7,729 nucleotides of DNA from Erysipelotrichaceae bacterium (GCA_017620435.1 JAFZQL010000160.1:1-7729); one strand, 5' to 3'. Numbered from the stretch's first letter, positions 1 to 7,655 are shown. The notes: a model not told the origin generated them from the letters alone. Numbers and translations: made by a program.

Positions 1-2790
1 ATAAACCTTTGTTTTAGTGTTGTAGGAAAGATACCAGCCGTCAAAGGTATATCCTTTTCTGGTCGGAATCGGCAGATCGAATGTTTCGGAACTGATGTAG
101 TAGAACGTAGGACTTCCGGAAGGATTCGTTCCGTAATTCAGGTGATACTTGATCGTATACTTTATGATCGTCCATTTTGCCTGAAGCCGGATATCCCCTG
201 TGCTGCCCTTGCTGATATACGAGGTCTTGACAGTGGCGCCTTCCTTGAACCAGCCGTTGAACGTATAGCCATATCTTGTCGGATTCTTCAGGGTTATGCT
301 TGGTGTGGTGATATTGTAGCTCAGAGGATTGTCTGCCTCGATATCCGCACCGTTGGAATCATAAGTGATACTGTATGTGACCGGCGTCCATTGGGCGTAC
401 AGCGTGATGTTTCCTGCCTTGTTCTTCAGATTCATGACTTCTTCTTCATCTTCATAGGAAGTGCCTGTGCCGTTTGCTTTGGTATTCCATCCGGCAAATT
501 CATAGCCTTTTCTGGTGAACAGATTCTTAGACAAAGTGAAGGTACTGTCATATTCAATGCCGGAGGATGTCGTCATTCTTCCGGTTCCGCCGTTGGCGCT
601 GTAGACGATACTGTACTTGATCGGCGTCCATTTCGCATAGAGATCGACATCTCCTGTCGAACCTTTGATGATGGAAGTCACTCTGGTTCCGCTTCCTTCC
701 TTGATCCAGCCGCCGAAGACATAGCCTTCTTTCAGCAGGACAGGAAGTTTTATGGCCGTACTCGTGACGTTGTAAGTGCCTGAATAGGTTCCGTCTTCGT
801 TTTCAAAGAGCCTTGGATCGTATTTCTGCGTTCCTGAAGGAAGACCTCCTCTCGGATCGGCAGATATGGCATAAGTAATAATGTTCCACTTTGCATACAG
901 CGTGAGATTGCCCGCCTTGTTCTTCAGGTTCATGACTTCTTCTTCATCTTCATAGGAAGTGCCTGAGCCGTTGTTTGCGGTGTTCCAGCCGGCATATTCG
1001 TAACCCTTTCTGGTGAAAAGATTCTTCAATAAAGTAAATGTGCTGTCATATTCAATGCCGGAAGACATTGTCATTCTTCCCGTTCCGCCGTTGGCATTGT
1101 ACACGATATTATATTTGATCGGGGTCCATTTCGCATAGAGATCGATGTCTCCGGTCGAACCCTTGCTTACGTAGTACACTCTGGCAGTACTTCCTTCCTT
1201 GAACCAGCCGCCGAAAATGTAGCCTTCTCTGGTAAGAGTAGGAAGTCTGAAGACAGGAGATTCCACGTTATAGGTACCGGAATAGGTTCCGTTTAAATTC
1301 TGTGAAAGTCTAGGATCGTACAGCTGACTGCCGAAAAGAACACCCAGATTCGGATTGAGAGACAGTTGATACGTAATGATGTTCCATTGCGCAAACAGCG
1401 AGACATTACCCGATTTGTTGAATACGTTCATGACTTCTTCTTCATCTACATAGGAAGTGCCCATGCCGTCAGCCCTGGTGTTCCATCCGGCGAATTCATA
1501 GCCTTTTCTGGTGAACAGGTTCTTCGACAGAGTAAATGTGCTGTCATATTCGATGCCGGAGGATGTCGTCATGCTTCCGCTTCCGCCGTTGGCGTTGTAG
1601 ACGATGTTGTACTTGATCGGGGTCCATTTCGCATAGAGATAGATATCTCCCGTGGATCCCATATTGATGGAAGTTACCTTGGTGGAAACGCCTTCCCTGA
1701 ACCAGCCGCCGAAAATGTAGCCTTCTCTGACCAGCGTAGGAAGTCTGAACACAGGAGATTCTACGTTGTAGACGCCGGAATAGGTTCCGTCTTCGTTTTC
1801 AAACAGTCTTGAATCGTATCTCTGGGCAGCCGCAGGAGTGCCTCTATCCGGATTTAGAGTCAGAGTATAGGTGATGATGTCCCACTGTGCGTACAGTGTG
1901 ACGTTTCCTGCCTTGTTCAGAAGGTTCATGACTTCTTCTTCGTCTTCATAGGAAGTGCCTGAACCGTTGTTTGCGGTATTCCAGCCGGTAAATTCAAAAC
2001 CTTTTCTGGTGAACAGACTCTTTTTCAGCGTGAATGCACTGTCATATTCGATACTGGAGGACATCGTCATGCTTCCGCTTCCGCCGTTGGCGTTGTAGAC
2101 GATGTTGTACTTGATCGGTGTCCAATTGGCATAAAGGGCAATATCCCCTGTTGAACCTCTGCTTATAGAAGTCACTTTGGTGCTGCTTCCTTCCTTGAAC
2201 CAGCCGCCGAAAATGTAGCCTTCCGCCGTCGGGTTTTTCAAGGTAACCGAATTCAGCAGGGTGTAGGTTCCCGGATTCGGATTGTCAGTCATCGGAACCG
2301 CAGAAATGTATTCGATGACATATGCATGCGGCTGCCATTTCGCATAGAGAGTCAGTTCGCCCGATGATCCTTCATTGATCCTGACGATCCGGTTCTGATA
2401 ATACGGATCGGTATACCAGCCGAGGAAATCATATCCCTGTTTCACCGGATCTAAAAGATCCCGGTCTGTATCGATATCGTACGTTGCAGGGTTCCCGCTG
2501 TTGTTCTGGCCTCCGTCGAGACTGTAGTTGATCCTGTACTGTTCTCTTTTCCACTGGGCGTACAGATACAGTTCTTCGATGCCGCTGTCTGCGTTCAGAC
2601 TGATCTTCTGTCTGTCGCTGTATGCGGTCCCCTGCCCATTGATCATGGTATTCCAGCCGTCAAACAGGTAGCCGTTCTTTTCATATGCGTTCTTCAGCAG
2701 ATAATAGTTCGTGCCGTAAACAAGACTGTTCATGTTTCCCATATGACCGGAAGTTGCGCCGTTGCTTTCGAACCGGATCGAATAGGTCGT
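1..2790 (-). repeat. Array of at least 12 Listeria-Bacteroides (InlB B/Flg_new) repeats, residues 644-1573
   Basis: Each repeat runs from a (T/K)Y-x-I-x-Y strand through GY-x-F-x-GW to LYA-(K/Q/N)-W, ending in a tryptophan. Boundaries by residue are 644-723, 724-795, 796-866, 867-946, 947-1032, 1033-1112, 1113-1198, 1199-1278, 1279-1364, 1365-1444, 1445-1516 and 1517 onward (partial). Two types are present: A (80 residues, GWNT, GTSY-x-DEEEVMN) and B (71-86 residues, GWF/GWY, GSTGDI). A types are repeats 1, 4, 6, 8 and 10; the others are B-like. Such beta-grasp repeats act as extended stalks and sometimes as binding surfaces in internalin-type proteins. Confidence 0.9.
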
Positions 2791-4719
2791 ATCCGGATAC
2801 ATGCTGACGTATTCTTCATAACTGACGCCGAAGACAACGCTCTTGCAGCCGTAGCTCCAGTAGGCATCCCAGTTCTTTGGCTGAGAAGCTTCGACATAGA
2901 TCGTCAGATTGGAATCCGAATGGAAAGGAGAGAAGTCGAAAGACCGCGCTTCTATCCTCTCTACGCCTTCCGGAATAAAGATGCTTCTTAACGGGGTGCA
3001 TTGTCTGAATGCCTTTTCTCCGATATAAGACAGCTGTGATCCTTCGCTGAAAATGACCGTATTCAGTGAATAACAGTCTTCAAAAGCATAGAATTCTATC
3101 CTGGTAACGGAAGCGGGTATGACCACGCTTTCGATTTTTTCGCAGTTGCTGAAAGTCTTTGTCCTGATCTGAGTAATGCCTGAAGGAATAATGATGCTTC
3201 CGGTCAATGAATAGCAGTGCCAGAACGCATATTCGCCAAGATACTCCAGATTGGAAGGCAGATTCATCGTGATCAGATTCTTGCACTCGTTGAAAGCGTA
3301 GTCGCCGATCGATCTGACTGTTTCCGGAATGCTGACATACTGAAGCTTGGTACTTCCCATATAGGCTTCATCAGGAATCATCGTTACACCGTAAGGTATC
3401 ACGACATCCTTTGCCGTCTTGTCATAGAAAGCCCAGAAACTGTAGTCGTCTCTTGTATAGCCGTAGTATGTTTTGATCTGATGCTGGCCGGTATTGTAAT
3501 TCCAGAACGAAGCCCATGATCCGGAGTCTTCGCCGATTCCCGTATAAAGATTCATATAGTTGCTGCAGCCGAAGAAAGGCGAATCGGCAGCGGCTGATCC
3601 TTCGATCGATTCTATGCTTCCCGGCACATAGACTTTTCTCAGTCCGAGACAGGACTTGAAGGCGTTCTTGCCGATGCTTCTGATCGAATCAGGAATTCTC
3701 AGATCGGCGATGCCGCTGCAGCCGGTAAAGGCATTGGCACCGATTGAAGTGATCCCTTCAGAGATGACGACTTTTTTGATTTTGGCAGCATTGCCGCATA
3801 ACGGAGTCCCTGCCGCATAGTCATACATGTCGCCTGAACCGCTGATGATCAGCGTAAAGTCGTCAAACAGCGTATACAAGGCATTCTCTCCGCAGTATCC
3901 TTCTTCAAGAACACCGCTTCCTAAAGGTTCTGCTGTTCCGTTGTCTATGAACTCGATTTCTGCATCAGGATCTTCTTCAAACCCGTCATCTTCCGTTTCG
4001 CTGTCCGTCTGTTCCTGCCTGTATATGACTAAAAGTTCATACCCGTCATCGTAATAATTCCAGTACGGATCCCAGTCTGTATTTCCGGCATATGCATCTA
4101 CATAGATGACCAGTTCATCGTCACAGCCGTAAAAAGGTGATTCAGACGCTTCTGATGCGGTGATGCTGGTGACGGATTCCGGAATGCGGATCTCTGTCAG
4201 ATGCGAGCAGAAAGAAAAAGCGCCGTTTCCGATCGACAGCAAAGTCTCCGGAAGCCGGATCGAATAAAGAGATGAAAAATCATAAAATGCAAAGGATCCG
4301 ATCGAGCTGATCCCTTCAGAGATGATTACCGTCTGTACAGAAGCGTAATTCCCGCACAGATGCGCGTCTGTATTGTAATCGTACATATCGCCTGTACCTT
4401 CCAGTACAAGCGTAAAGTCGCTGTAAAGAACATAAGTGATATCCGATCCGCAGGATCCGCTCTCCAGAATATCGCTTTCTTCAGCCGCTTCAGGATCGTC
4501 AGCCCCGCTTTCCTCTTCTTCCGTTTCCGAAAAGAATTCCTGTTCTTCGTCTATGATCTCATCGATACCGTCATTTTCCTGTGACGGTTCTTCCGCAATG
4601 CCTGTCGCGTCGTCTGCCGTCTGACCATCGTCTTCCGCATCGACAACGTGAATAAACATCACAGACTGAAGCAGGACAAGCGCAGATAAGAGGACTATTA
4701 AAAACTTTTTTATTCTCAT
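1..4719 (-). CDS. Large secreted surface protein, BspA-type leucine-rich repeats plus Listeria-Bacteroides (InlB B/Flg_new) repeats; 3' end outside window
   Basis: The minus strand is open without a stop for 1573 codons from ATG 4719-4717 to the left edge, so the C-terminus and any wall anchor are unseen. Residues 1-28 are a signal peptide (MRIKK, hydrophobic core, VVDA before E29). Residues 29-86 are an acidic linker with 27 D/E and no K/R. Residues 87-643 hold three leucine-rich modules of the BspA (LRR_5) type with recurring IP-x-x-(V/I)-x-x-I-G-x-x-A-F-x-x-C units. From 644 onward come twelve GY-x-F-x-GW ... LYA-(K/Q/N)-W repeats, the last cut by the edge. Proteins with this layout are usually exported adhesins or host/matrix-binding proteins; the ligand here is unknown. 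A weak ribosome site (AGGT, 4726-4723) sits very close to the ATG. It is divergent from the glycosyltransferase across 47 bp. The frame and domain family are secure; adhesin function is inference. Confidence 0.93.
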   Translation of the reverse strand, partial: MRIKKFLIVLLSALVLLQSVMFIHVVDAEDDGQTADDATGIAEEPSQENDGIDEIIDEEQEFFSETEEEESGADDPEAAEESDILESGSCGSDITYVLYSDFTLVLEGTGDMYDYNTDAHLCGNYASVQTVIISEGISSIGSFAFYDFSSLYSIRLPETLLSIGNGAFSFCSHLTEIRIPESVTSITASEASESPFYGCDDELVIYVDAYAGNTDWDPYWNYYDDGYELLVIYRQEQTDSETEDDGFEEDPDAEIEFIDNGTAEPLGSGVLEEGYCGENALYTLFDDFTLIISGSGDMYDYAAGTPLCGNAAKIKKVVISEGITSIGANAFTGCSGIADLRIPDSIRSIGKNAFKSCLGLRKVYVPGSIESIEGSAAADSPFFGCSNYMNLYTGIGEDSGSWASFWNYNTGQHQIKTYYGYTRDDYSFWAFYDKTAKDVVIPYGVTMIPDEAYMGSTKLQYVSIPETVRSIGDYAFNECKNLITMNLPSNLEYLGEYAFWHCYSLTGSIIIPSGITQIRTKTFSNCEKIESVVIPASVTRIEFYAFEDCYSLNTVIFSEGSQLSYIGEKAFRQCTPLRSIFIPEGVERIEARSFDFSPFHSDSNLTIYVEASQPKNWDAYWSYGCKSVVFGVSYEEYVSMYPDTTYSIRFESNGATSGHMGNMNSLVYGTNYYLLKNAYEKNGYLFDGWNTMINGQGTAYSDRQKISLNADSGIEELYLYAQWKREQYRINYSLDGGQNNSGNPATYDIDTDRDLLDPVKQGYDFLGWYTDPYYQNRIVRINEGSSGELTLYAKWQPHAYVIEYISAVPMTDNPNPGTYTLLNSVTLKNPTAEGYIFGGWFKEGSSTKVTSISRGSTGDIALYANWTPIKYNIVYNANGGSGSMTMSSSIEYDSAFTLKKSLFTRKGFEFTGWNTANNGSGTSYEDEEEVMNLLNKAGNVTLYAQWDIITYTLTLNPDRGTPAAAQRYDSRLFENEDGTYSGVYNVESPVFRLPTLVREGYIFGGWFREGVSTKVTSINMGSTGDIYLYAKWTPIKYNIVYNANGGSGSMTTSSGIEYDSTFTLSKNLFTRKGYEFAGWNTRADGMGTSYVDEEEVMNVFNKSGNVSLFAQWNIITYQLSLNPNLGVLFGSQLYDPRLSQNLNGTYSGTYNVESPVFRLPTLTREGYIFGGWFKEGSTARVYYVSKGSTGDIDLYAKWTPIKYNIVYNANGGTGRMTMSSGIEYDSTFTLLKNLFTRKGYEYAGWNTANNGSGTSYEDEEEVMNLKNKAGNLTLYAKWNIITYAISADPRGGLPSGTQKYDPRLFENEDGTYSGTYNVTSTAIKLPVLLKEGYVFGGWIKEGSGTRVTSIIKGSTGDVDLYAKWTPIKYSIVYSANGGTGRMTTSSGIEYDSTFTLSKNLFTRKGYEFAGWNTKANGTGTSYEDEEEVMNLKNKAGNITLYAQWTPVTYSITYDSNGADIEADNPLSYNITTPSITLKNPTRYGYTFNGWFKEGATVKTSYISKGSTGDIRLQAKWTIIKYTIKYHLNYGTNPSGSPTFYYISSETFDLPIPTRKGYTFDGWYLSYNTKTKVY
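388..2121 (-). repeat. 498-bp tandem higher-order repeat (3.5 A-B units) inside the surface-protein gene
   Basis: An A repeat (80 codons) plus a B repeat (86 codons) forms a 166-codon unit. Units occupy 2121-1624, 1623-1126 and 1125-628, with a further A copy at 627-388. Landmarks recur at exactly 498-bp steps: the word gcata(g/a) at 635, 1133, 1631 and 2129, and catgacttcttcttc at 433, 931, 1429 and 1927. Comparing A copies by hand, repeats 8 and 10 match at 70 of 80 residues and repeats 6 and 10 at 66 of 80. The even spacing and shared nucleotide words indicate duplication of the whole unit, with possible later homogenisation. Confidence 0.92.
2791..4461 (-). other. Three BspA-type leucine-rich modules (residues 87-643)
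   Basis: Modules 1 (about 87-233) and 2 (about 269-420) each begin with a short beta domain: C-G, then DFTL, then G-x-G-DMYDY (residues 90-115 and 276-301). Leucine-rich units with AF-x-x-C-x-x-L and RIP motifs follow. Module 3 (about 421-643) lacks that lead-in and carries the longest run of units (AF at 475, 498, 545 and 570). Each module ends in an aromatic signature, W-x3-W-(N/S)-Y, at 216-222, 402-408 and 617-623. A second acidic spacer (about 235-258) separates modules 1 and 2. The pattern matches LRR_5 proteins of Gram-positive commensals. Internal duplication of a whole module is the simplest origin of modules 1 and 2. Confidence 0.85.
4636..4719 (-). other. Signal peptide of the surface protein (residues 1-28)
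   Basis: The first residues are M-R-I-K-K, followed by a hydrophobic stretch from F6 to V26 and the cleavage-like motif V26-D27-A28 (small residue at -1, V at -3). The mature chain would begin at E29 in the acidic linker. This indicates Sec-dependent export. No YSIRK or lipobox motif is visible, so it is not a lipoprotein by sequence. Confidence 0.85.
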
Positions 4720-4759
4720 TTTACCTATATTATTCTATCATTTTTTTCTCATGAATAAT

Positions 4760-4768
4760 TGTTATAAT
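4760..4768 (+). promoter_or_regulatory. Extended -10 promoter element at the glycosyltransferase start
   Basis: The sequence TG-T-TATAAT is a perfect extended -10 (TG at 4760-4761, hexamer at 4763-4768). No good -35 is seen at 16-18 bp; only a T-rich tract lies there, which an extended -10 can tolerate. Initiation 6-8 bases downstream would fall at 4774-4776, on the ATG codons at 4773 and 4776. Promoter use is inferred from sequence only. Confidence 0.5.
4761..4766 (-). promoter_or_regulatory. Possible -10 (TATAAC) for the surface-protein gene, overlapping the plus-strand -10
   Basis: Read on the minus strand the same bases give TATAAC, five of six matches to the consensus. Initiation near 4754 would leave a leader of about 35 bases before ATG 4719, containing the AGGT ribosome site. 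No -35 match and no TG extension is visible on this strand. An alternative -10, TAATAT just before the ATG, cannot be excluded. Confidence 0.25.
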
Positions 4769-5987
4769 GACTATGATGAAGACAATCGTTGAAATAAACA
4801 GTACAAACTATGCCAGTACCGGCAATATTATGCTGAATATCGCTTCTGAAGCCAGAAAAAAAGGCTACAGAGTCTATACCGCATGTAAGGCCAGCAAGGA
4901 AAGCTTTAAGCATCCGCATGATGATGAGCTCATCATCGGATACCGCTGTGAGAGAGTTCTTTCCGCCATCCTGGCTACCTATACGGGACTCAGAGACCAT
5001 TTCAACTGGTTCGGAACGCTTTCTTTCATCAGAAAGCTGAAACAGATCAAGCCGGATCTGATCCATCTCCATGTCCTGCATGACGATTTCATCAACATCA
5101 GGATGCTTTTTAGATACCTTTCCGGATCCGGTATACCGGTCGTATGGACCTTCCACGACTGCTGTGCCATGACGGGAAAGTGTCCGTATTTCGATATTGT
5201 CGGCTGCGACAAGTGGAAGAATGGATGCCACGACTGTCCGCAGCTTCACATCGAAGCGGAATCAAAGTTCTTTGATACGACAAGAAAGATCTGGAACGAA
5301 AGGAAAGATGCCTTTACTTCACTGAAAGATCTGACGATCGTTTCCCCTTCGCAATGGCTGGCAAAACTGACGGAACAGTCTTTCTTTCATAAGTATCCTG
5401 TATCCGTCATTAACAACGGCATCGATCTGGACAAATTCCGCCCGATAGAGAGCGACATCAAAGAGAAGTATCATCTAGAAAACAAGTATCTCGTTCTCGG
5501 CGTTGCGAATGTCTGGGGTGAGAGAAAAGGCCTGGATGTCTTCATCCGGCTGGCAAGAATGCTGCCTGAAAACTATCAGATCCTGCTGGTCGGAACCAAT
5601 GGCGAGGTCGATAAAATGCTTCCTGAAAACATCATTTCCATCCACCGTACCTATGATCAGGAAGAACTGGTAAAGATCTATTCGGCAGCCGATCTATTTG
5701 TCAATCCGACCAGAGAAGAAAACTTCCCTACCGTCAATATCGAAGCCCTGGCCTGCGGTCTTCCGGTCCTGACTTTCCAAAGCGGAGGAAGTCCGGAGAT
5801 CATCGATGAAAGCTGCGGTACGGTCGTCGAAAAAAACGATATCGATGCGCTTGCCTCACAGATCATCCGGATCTGTCAGGAAAACATCTATCAAAAAGAA
5901 GCCTGCCTAAGCAGAGCTTCCCGTTTCGATATGAAAGAGACTTTCTCGAAATATGTTTCCTTATACGATGAGATACTGAAGCACTAG
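4767..5987 (+). CDS. GT4-family glycosyltransferase (surface polysaccharide biosynthesis)
   Basis: Predicted cytoplasmic GT-B fold, retaining glycosyltransferase that moves a sugar from a nucleotide-sugar onto a lipid-linked or polymer acceptor; donor and acceptor are not predictable. The N-terminal domain (about 4-200) opens with IVEINSTNYASTGNI and has HLH near 100-102. It also has a cysteine-rich segment, HDCC ... GKC ... GCDKW ... CHDCPQ (130-159, six Cys), characteristic of one GT4 subgroup. The C-terminal domain (about 212-406) has NNGID (216-220), GERKG (251-255) and the E-x7-E signature E318/E326 with NFPTVNIEALACG. At 406 residues it is full length. The outermost ATG (4767) is given, but ATG 4773 or 4776 fits family starts better (M-K-T-I-V). 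No Shine-Dalgarno is visible before any of them. It converges on licD with a 4-bp overlap. Confidence 0.92.
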   Translation: MTMMKTIVEINSTNYASTGNIMLNIASEARKKGYRVYTACKASKESFKHPHDDELIIGYRCERVLSAILATYTGLRDHFNWFGTLSFIRKLKQIKPDLIHLHVLHDDFINIRMLFRYLSGSGIPVVWTFHDCCAMTGKCPYFDIVGCDKWKNGCHDCPQLHIEAESKFFDTTRKIWNERKDAFTSLKDLTIVSPSQWLAKLTEQSFFHKYPVSVINNGIDLDKFRPIESDIKEKYHLENKYLVLGVANVWGERKGLDVFIRLARMLPENYQILLVGTNGEVDKMLPENIISIHRTYDQEELVKIYSAADLFVNPTREENFPTVNIEALACGLPVLTFQSGGSPEIIDESCGTVVEKNDIDALASQIIRICQENIYQKEACLSRASRFDMKETFSKYVSLYDEILKH

Positions 5988-6784
5988 TCTTTTCTGTAAG
6001 AGACTCTCTGATGGCTTCTTCTTTCTTCTGCTGCAGGAGTACGTATCAGATAGTCGTTGCCGTAAAACCTCTTCAGCCACTCATCGTATCCTGCAGGAAC
6101 GTGAAAACGATATCCCTCAAAAGACAGATCTTCTGTCTTTTCATATACCTGCCTGTTTAAGGCGCCGGTAAAACCGTTTGGCGTATCTTTATAACGGATC
6201 ACATAATCACTGCTGTCATAATCGTACTGTGAAGCGTTTTTCTCGATCATTCTGACCAGATTTCTGCTGCCTATGATCCTCGGGATGATCCGGTTGATCG
6301 CTTTCAGCCTGTTTTTCCGGTAGAAGATCGGCTGATTGGACAATCTCAGCAGTGTCTCCAGAAAACTGCTGGTTTTTCTCTTCCGTTCCACCGTCTTTTC
6401 GTCATTTACGATCCCATCCAGCGGGAATACGTCGATATTCACGCCGATCGGCCGGTTCTTCCTGTAGTCGATCCCGACTTCTTCTTCCAGCGTTTCCGTG
6501 TCATAGACCTTGGCATAAAAAAACATGCCGGCGGAAGGTTTCAGCACCCGGTATTTCTCTGATCCATAGGATTCAATAAACTGCTTATAATCGGGTCTGG
6601 GCATCATGATGTCGATGTCGTCGTCCCAGGGTATGAATCCCTGATACTTTACGGCGCCAAGAAGAGTACCGCAGGCCAGATAGTAACGGATATGATGATC
6701 ATCACAAAAAGAAGCGACATCCTTCAGGATATCCAGAGATATCTGTTTGATTTCTTCCGGTGATAGTCTTTCTTTTTTATCCAT
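5984..6784 (-). CDS. licD: LicD family phosphotransferase
   Basis: LicD-type proteins transfer a phosphorylated substituent, classically phosphocholine from CDP-choline, to sugars of teichoic acids, LPS or capsule. Some relatives handle ribitol- or glycerol-phosphate, so the exact donor is unknown. The signature is clear: CGTLLGAVKYQGFIPWDDD at 38-56, then D58 and RPDY (63-66) of the nucleotidyltransferase-like core. NIDVFPLDG follows at 116-124, and the C-terminal YGNDY ... P-x-x-ERRSHQ at 241-259. At 266 residues it has normal family length. It begins inside the end of the upstream flippase frame (8-bp overlap, ATGGATAA), with only a weak purine-rich site (AAGAGA) before the ATG, so translation is probably coupled. 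Its stop shares CTAG with the glycosyltransferase stop. No choline uptake or activation genes (licA-C) are visible here. Confidence 0.93.
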   Translation of the reverse strand: MDKKERLSPEEIKQISLDILKDVASFCDDHHIRYYLACGTLLGAVKYQGFIPWDDDIDIMMPRPDYKQFIESYGSEKYRVLKPSAGMFFYAKVYDTETLEEEVGIDYRKNRPIGVNIDVFPLDGIVNDEKTVERKRKTSSFLETLLRLSNQPIFYRKNRLKAINRIIPRIIGSRNLVRMIEKNASQYDYDSSDYVIRYKDTPNGFTGALNRQVYEKTEDLSFEGYRFHVPAGYDEWLKRFYGNDYLIRTPAAEERRSHQRVSYRKD

Positions 6785-7655
6785 GTTTTCTCTTTAACAG
6801 TCTGATGCCTCTATCGATCAGGACCTTAAGCTGCTCCCTGTAGAACACAAGATCCGCAAGAAGCGTCAGTGCTCCGGATATCGCAACCGTCACACAGGCA
6901 TACACGACCCACATCAGATAAGAATGTATATTCCCGATATAAAGCTTTGAAAACAGATAAACGGAAGCCATAATGACTACGGTAAGCGTGATATGGAAAT
7001 AGGATTCTTTCCTGTCCCGGATCACGATATGTTCCGAAACGAATGTCGAGTACATAAAGGTACCGAACACCATCGTACATACCGTTCCTACCGCTACGCC
7101 GATCAGACCGTATCTGGATACAACAGCAAAGGAGATCAGTACGTTCATGACCGCTTCCGAAATGGCGATATTTCTGGTCAGACGGAAATGTCCGGTACAG
7201 TTGATGATGGACTTGTAGGGATATCGGATACAGTTGAAGGCTCCGCCCAAAGTCAGCAGTACGGCAAACAGTTCCCTGTCGTAGTTGGCATCGTGGACGC
7301 CCTTGGTATAAAGCAGAACGAACGGCACGATCAGAGCCAGCGTCGTAGAATAGATCACCGATACAAAAGAGAAAGTGATCGTCTCATAGATCCTCAGGTT
7401 CTTCTTCATCAGTTCCTTTTCTTCCTTGGCATACATGTCGCCAAAGGCGCTGCCGAAGCTGGAAACAAAGGAAGAGATGATCTTTTTCAGGTTGATGATG
7501 ACGTAATGATAGATCGAATAGACGGAGACTTCAGTAAGGGAAGAGAACACCGTCAGGATCATCGTATCAGTATTGTCGTTGACGAAAGAAGCCACTTCAT
7601 GGGTAAAAGCATCCCATCTCTGCGGTATCTTCTGTGCTCTCGCGTAGCAGAGCAC
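6777..7655 (-). pseudogene. Wzx-like polysaccharide flippase (MOP superfamily), 5'-truncated
   Basis: The frame encodes the C-terminal half of a polysaccharide-export flippase, which moves lipid-linked oligosaccharide across the membrane. Recognisable family features start at IPQRWDAF (10-17), then NTDT (28-31), LTEVSVYSIYHYVI (40-53) and about six hydrophobic helices (near 95-117, 128-145, 165-180, 182-204, 220-236, 246-272). It ends in a basic tail. Full-length relatives have roughly 450-520 residues and 12-14 helices, so about 200 N-terminal residues are missing. The only far-upstream start is GTG 7655, with no ribosome site, and an in-frame TAA lies a few codons further up (around 7690). 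Sequence upstream of about 7633 is hairpin-rich, not coding. It overlaps licD by 8 bp. Probably non-functional; a domain-only product from an internal start is possible but unlikely. Confidence 0.7.

Noticed and set aside
142..783. Plus-strand open frame of 213 codons
   Set aside because: It lies wholly antisense to the surface-protein repeats; its apparent similarity to the frame at 1366-1812 simply mirrors the 498-bp repeat. No ribosome site or recognisable domain.
1366..1812. Plus-strand open frame of 148 codons
   Set aside because: Antisense shadow of repeats 5 and 6, as above.
388..2121. CRISPR array, because of evenly spaced repeats
   Set aside because: The period is 498 bp and the whole length codes for protein repeats in one frame; there are no short direct repeats with unique spacers.
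4749..5249. Minus-strand open frame of 166 codons
   Set aside because: Antisense to the well-supported GT4 gene; no family resemblance and no plausible independent start.
5975..6010. Terminator between the converging glycosyltransferase and licD genes
   Set aside because: No stem-loop with a T-tract is visible on either strand around the shared CTAG.
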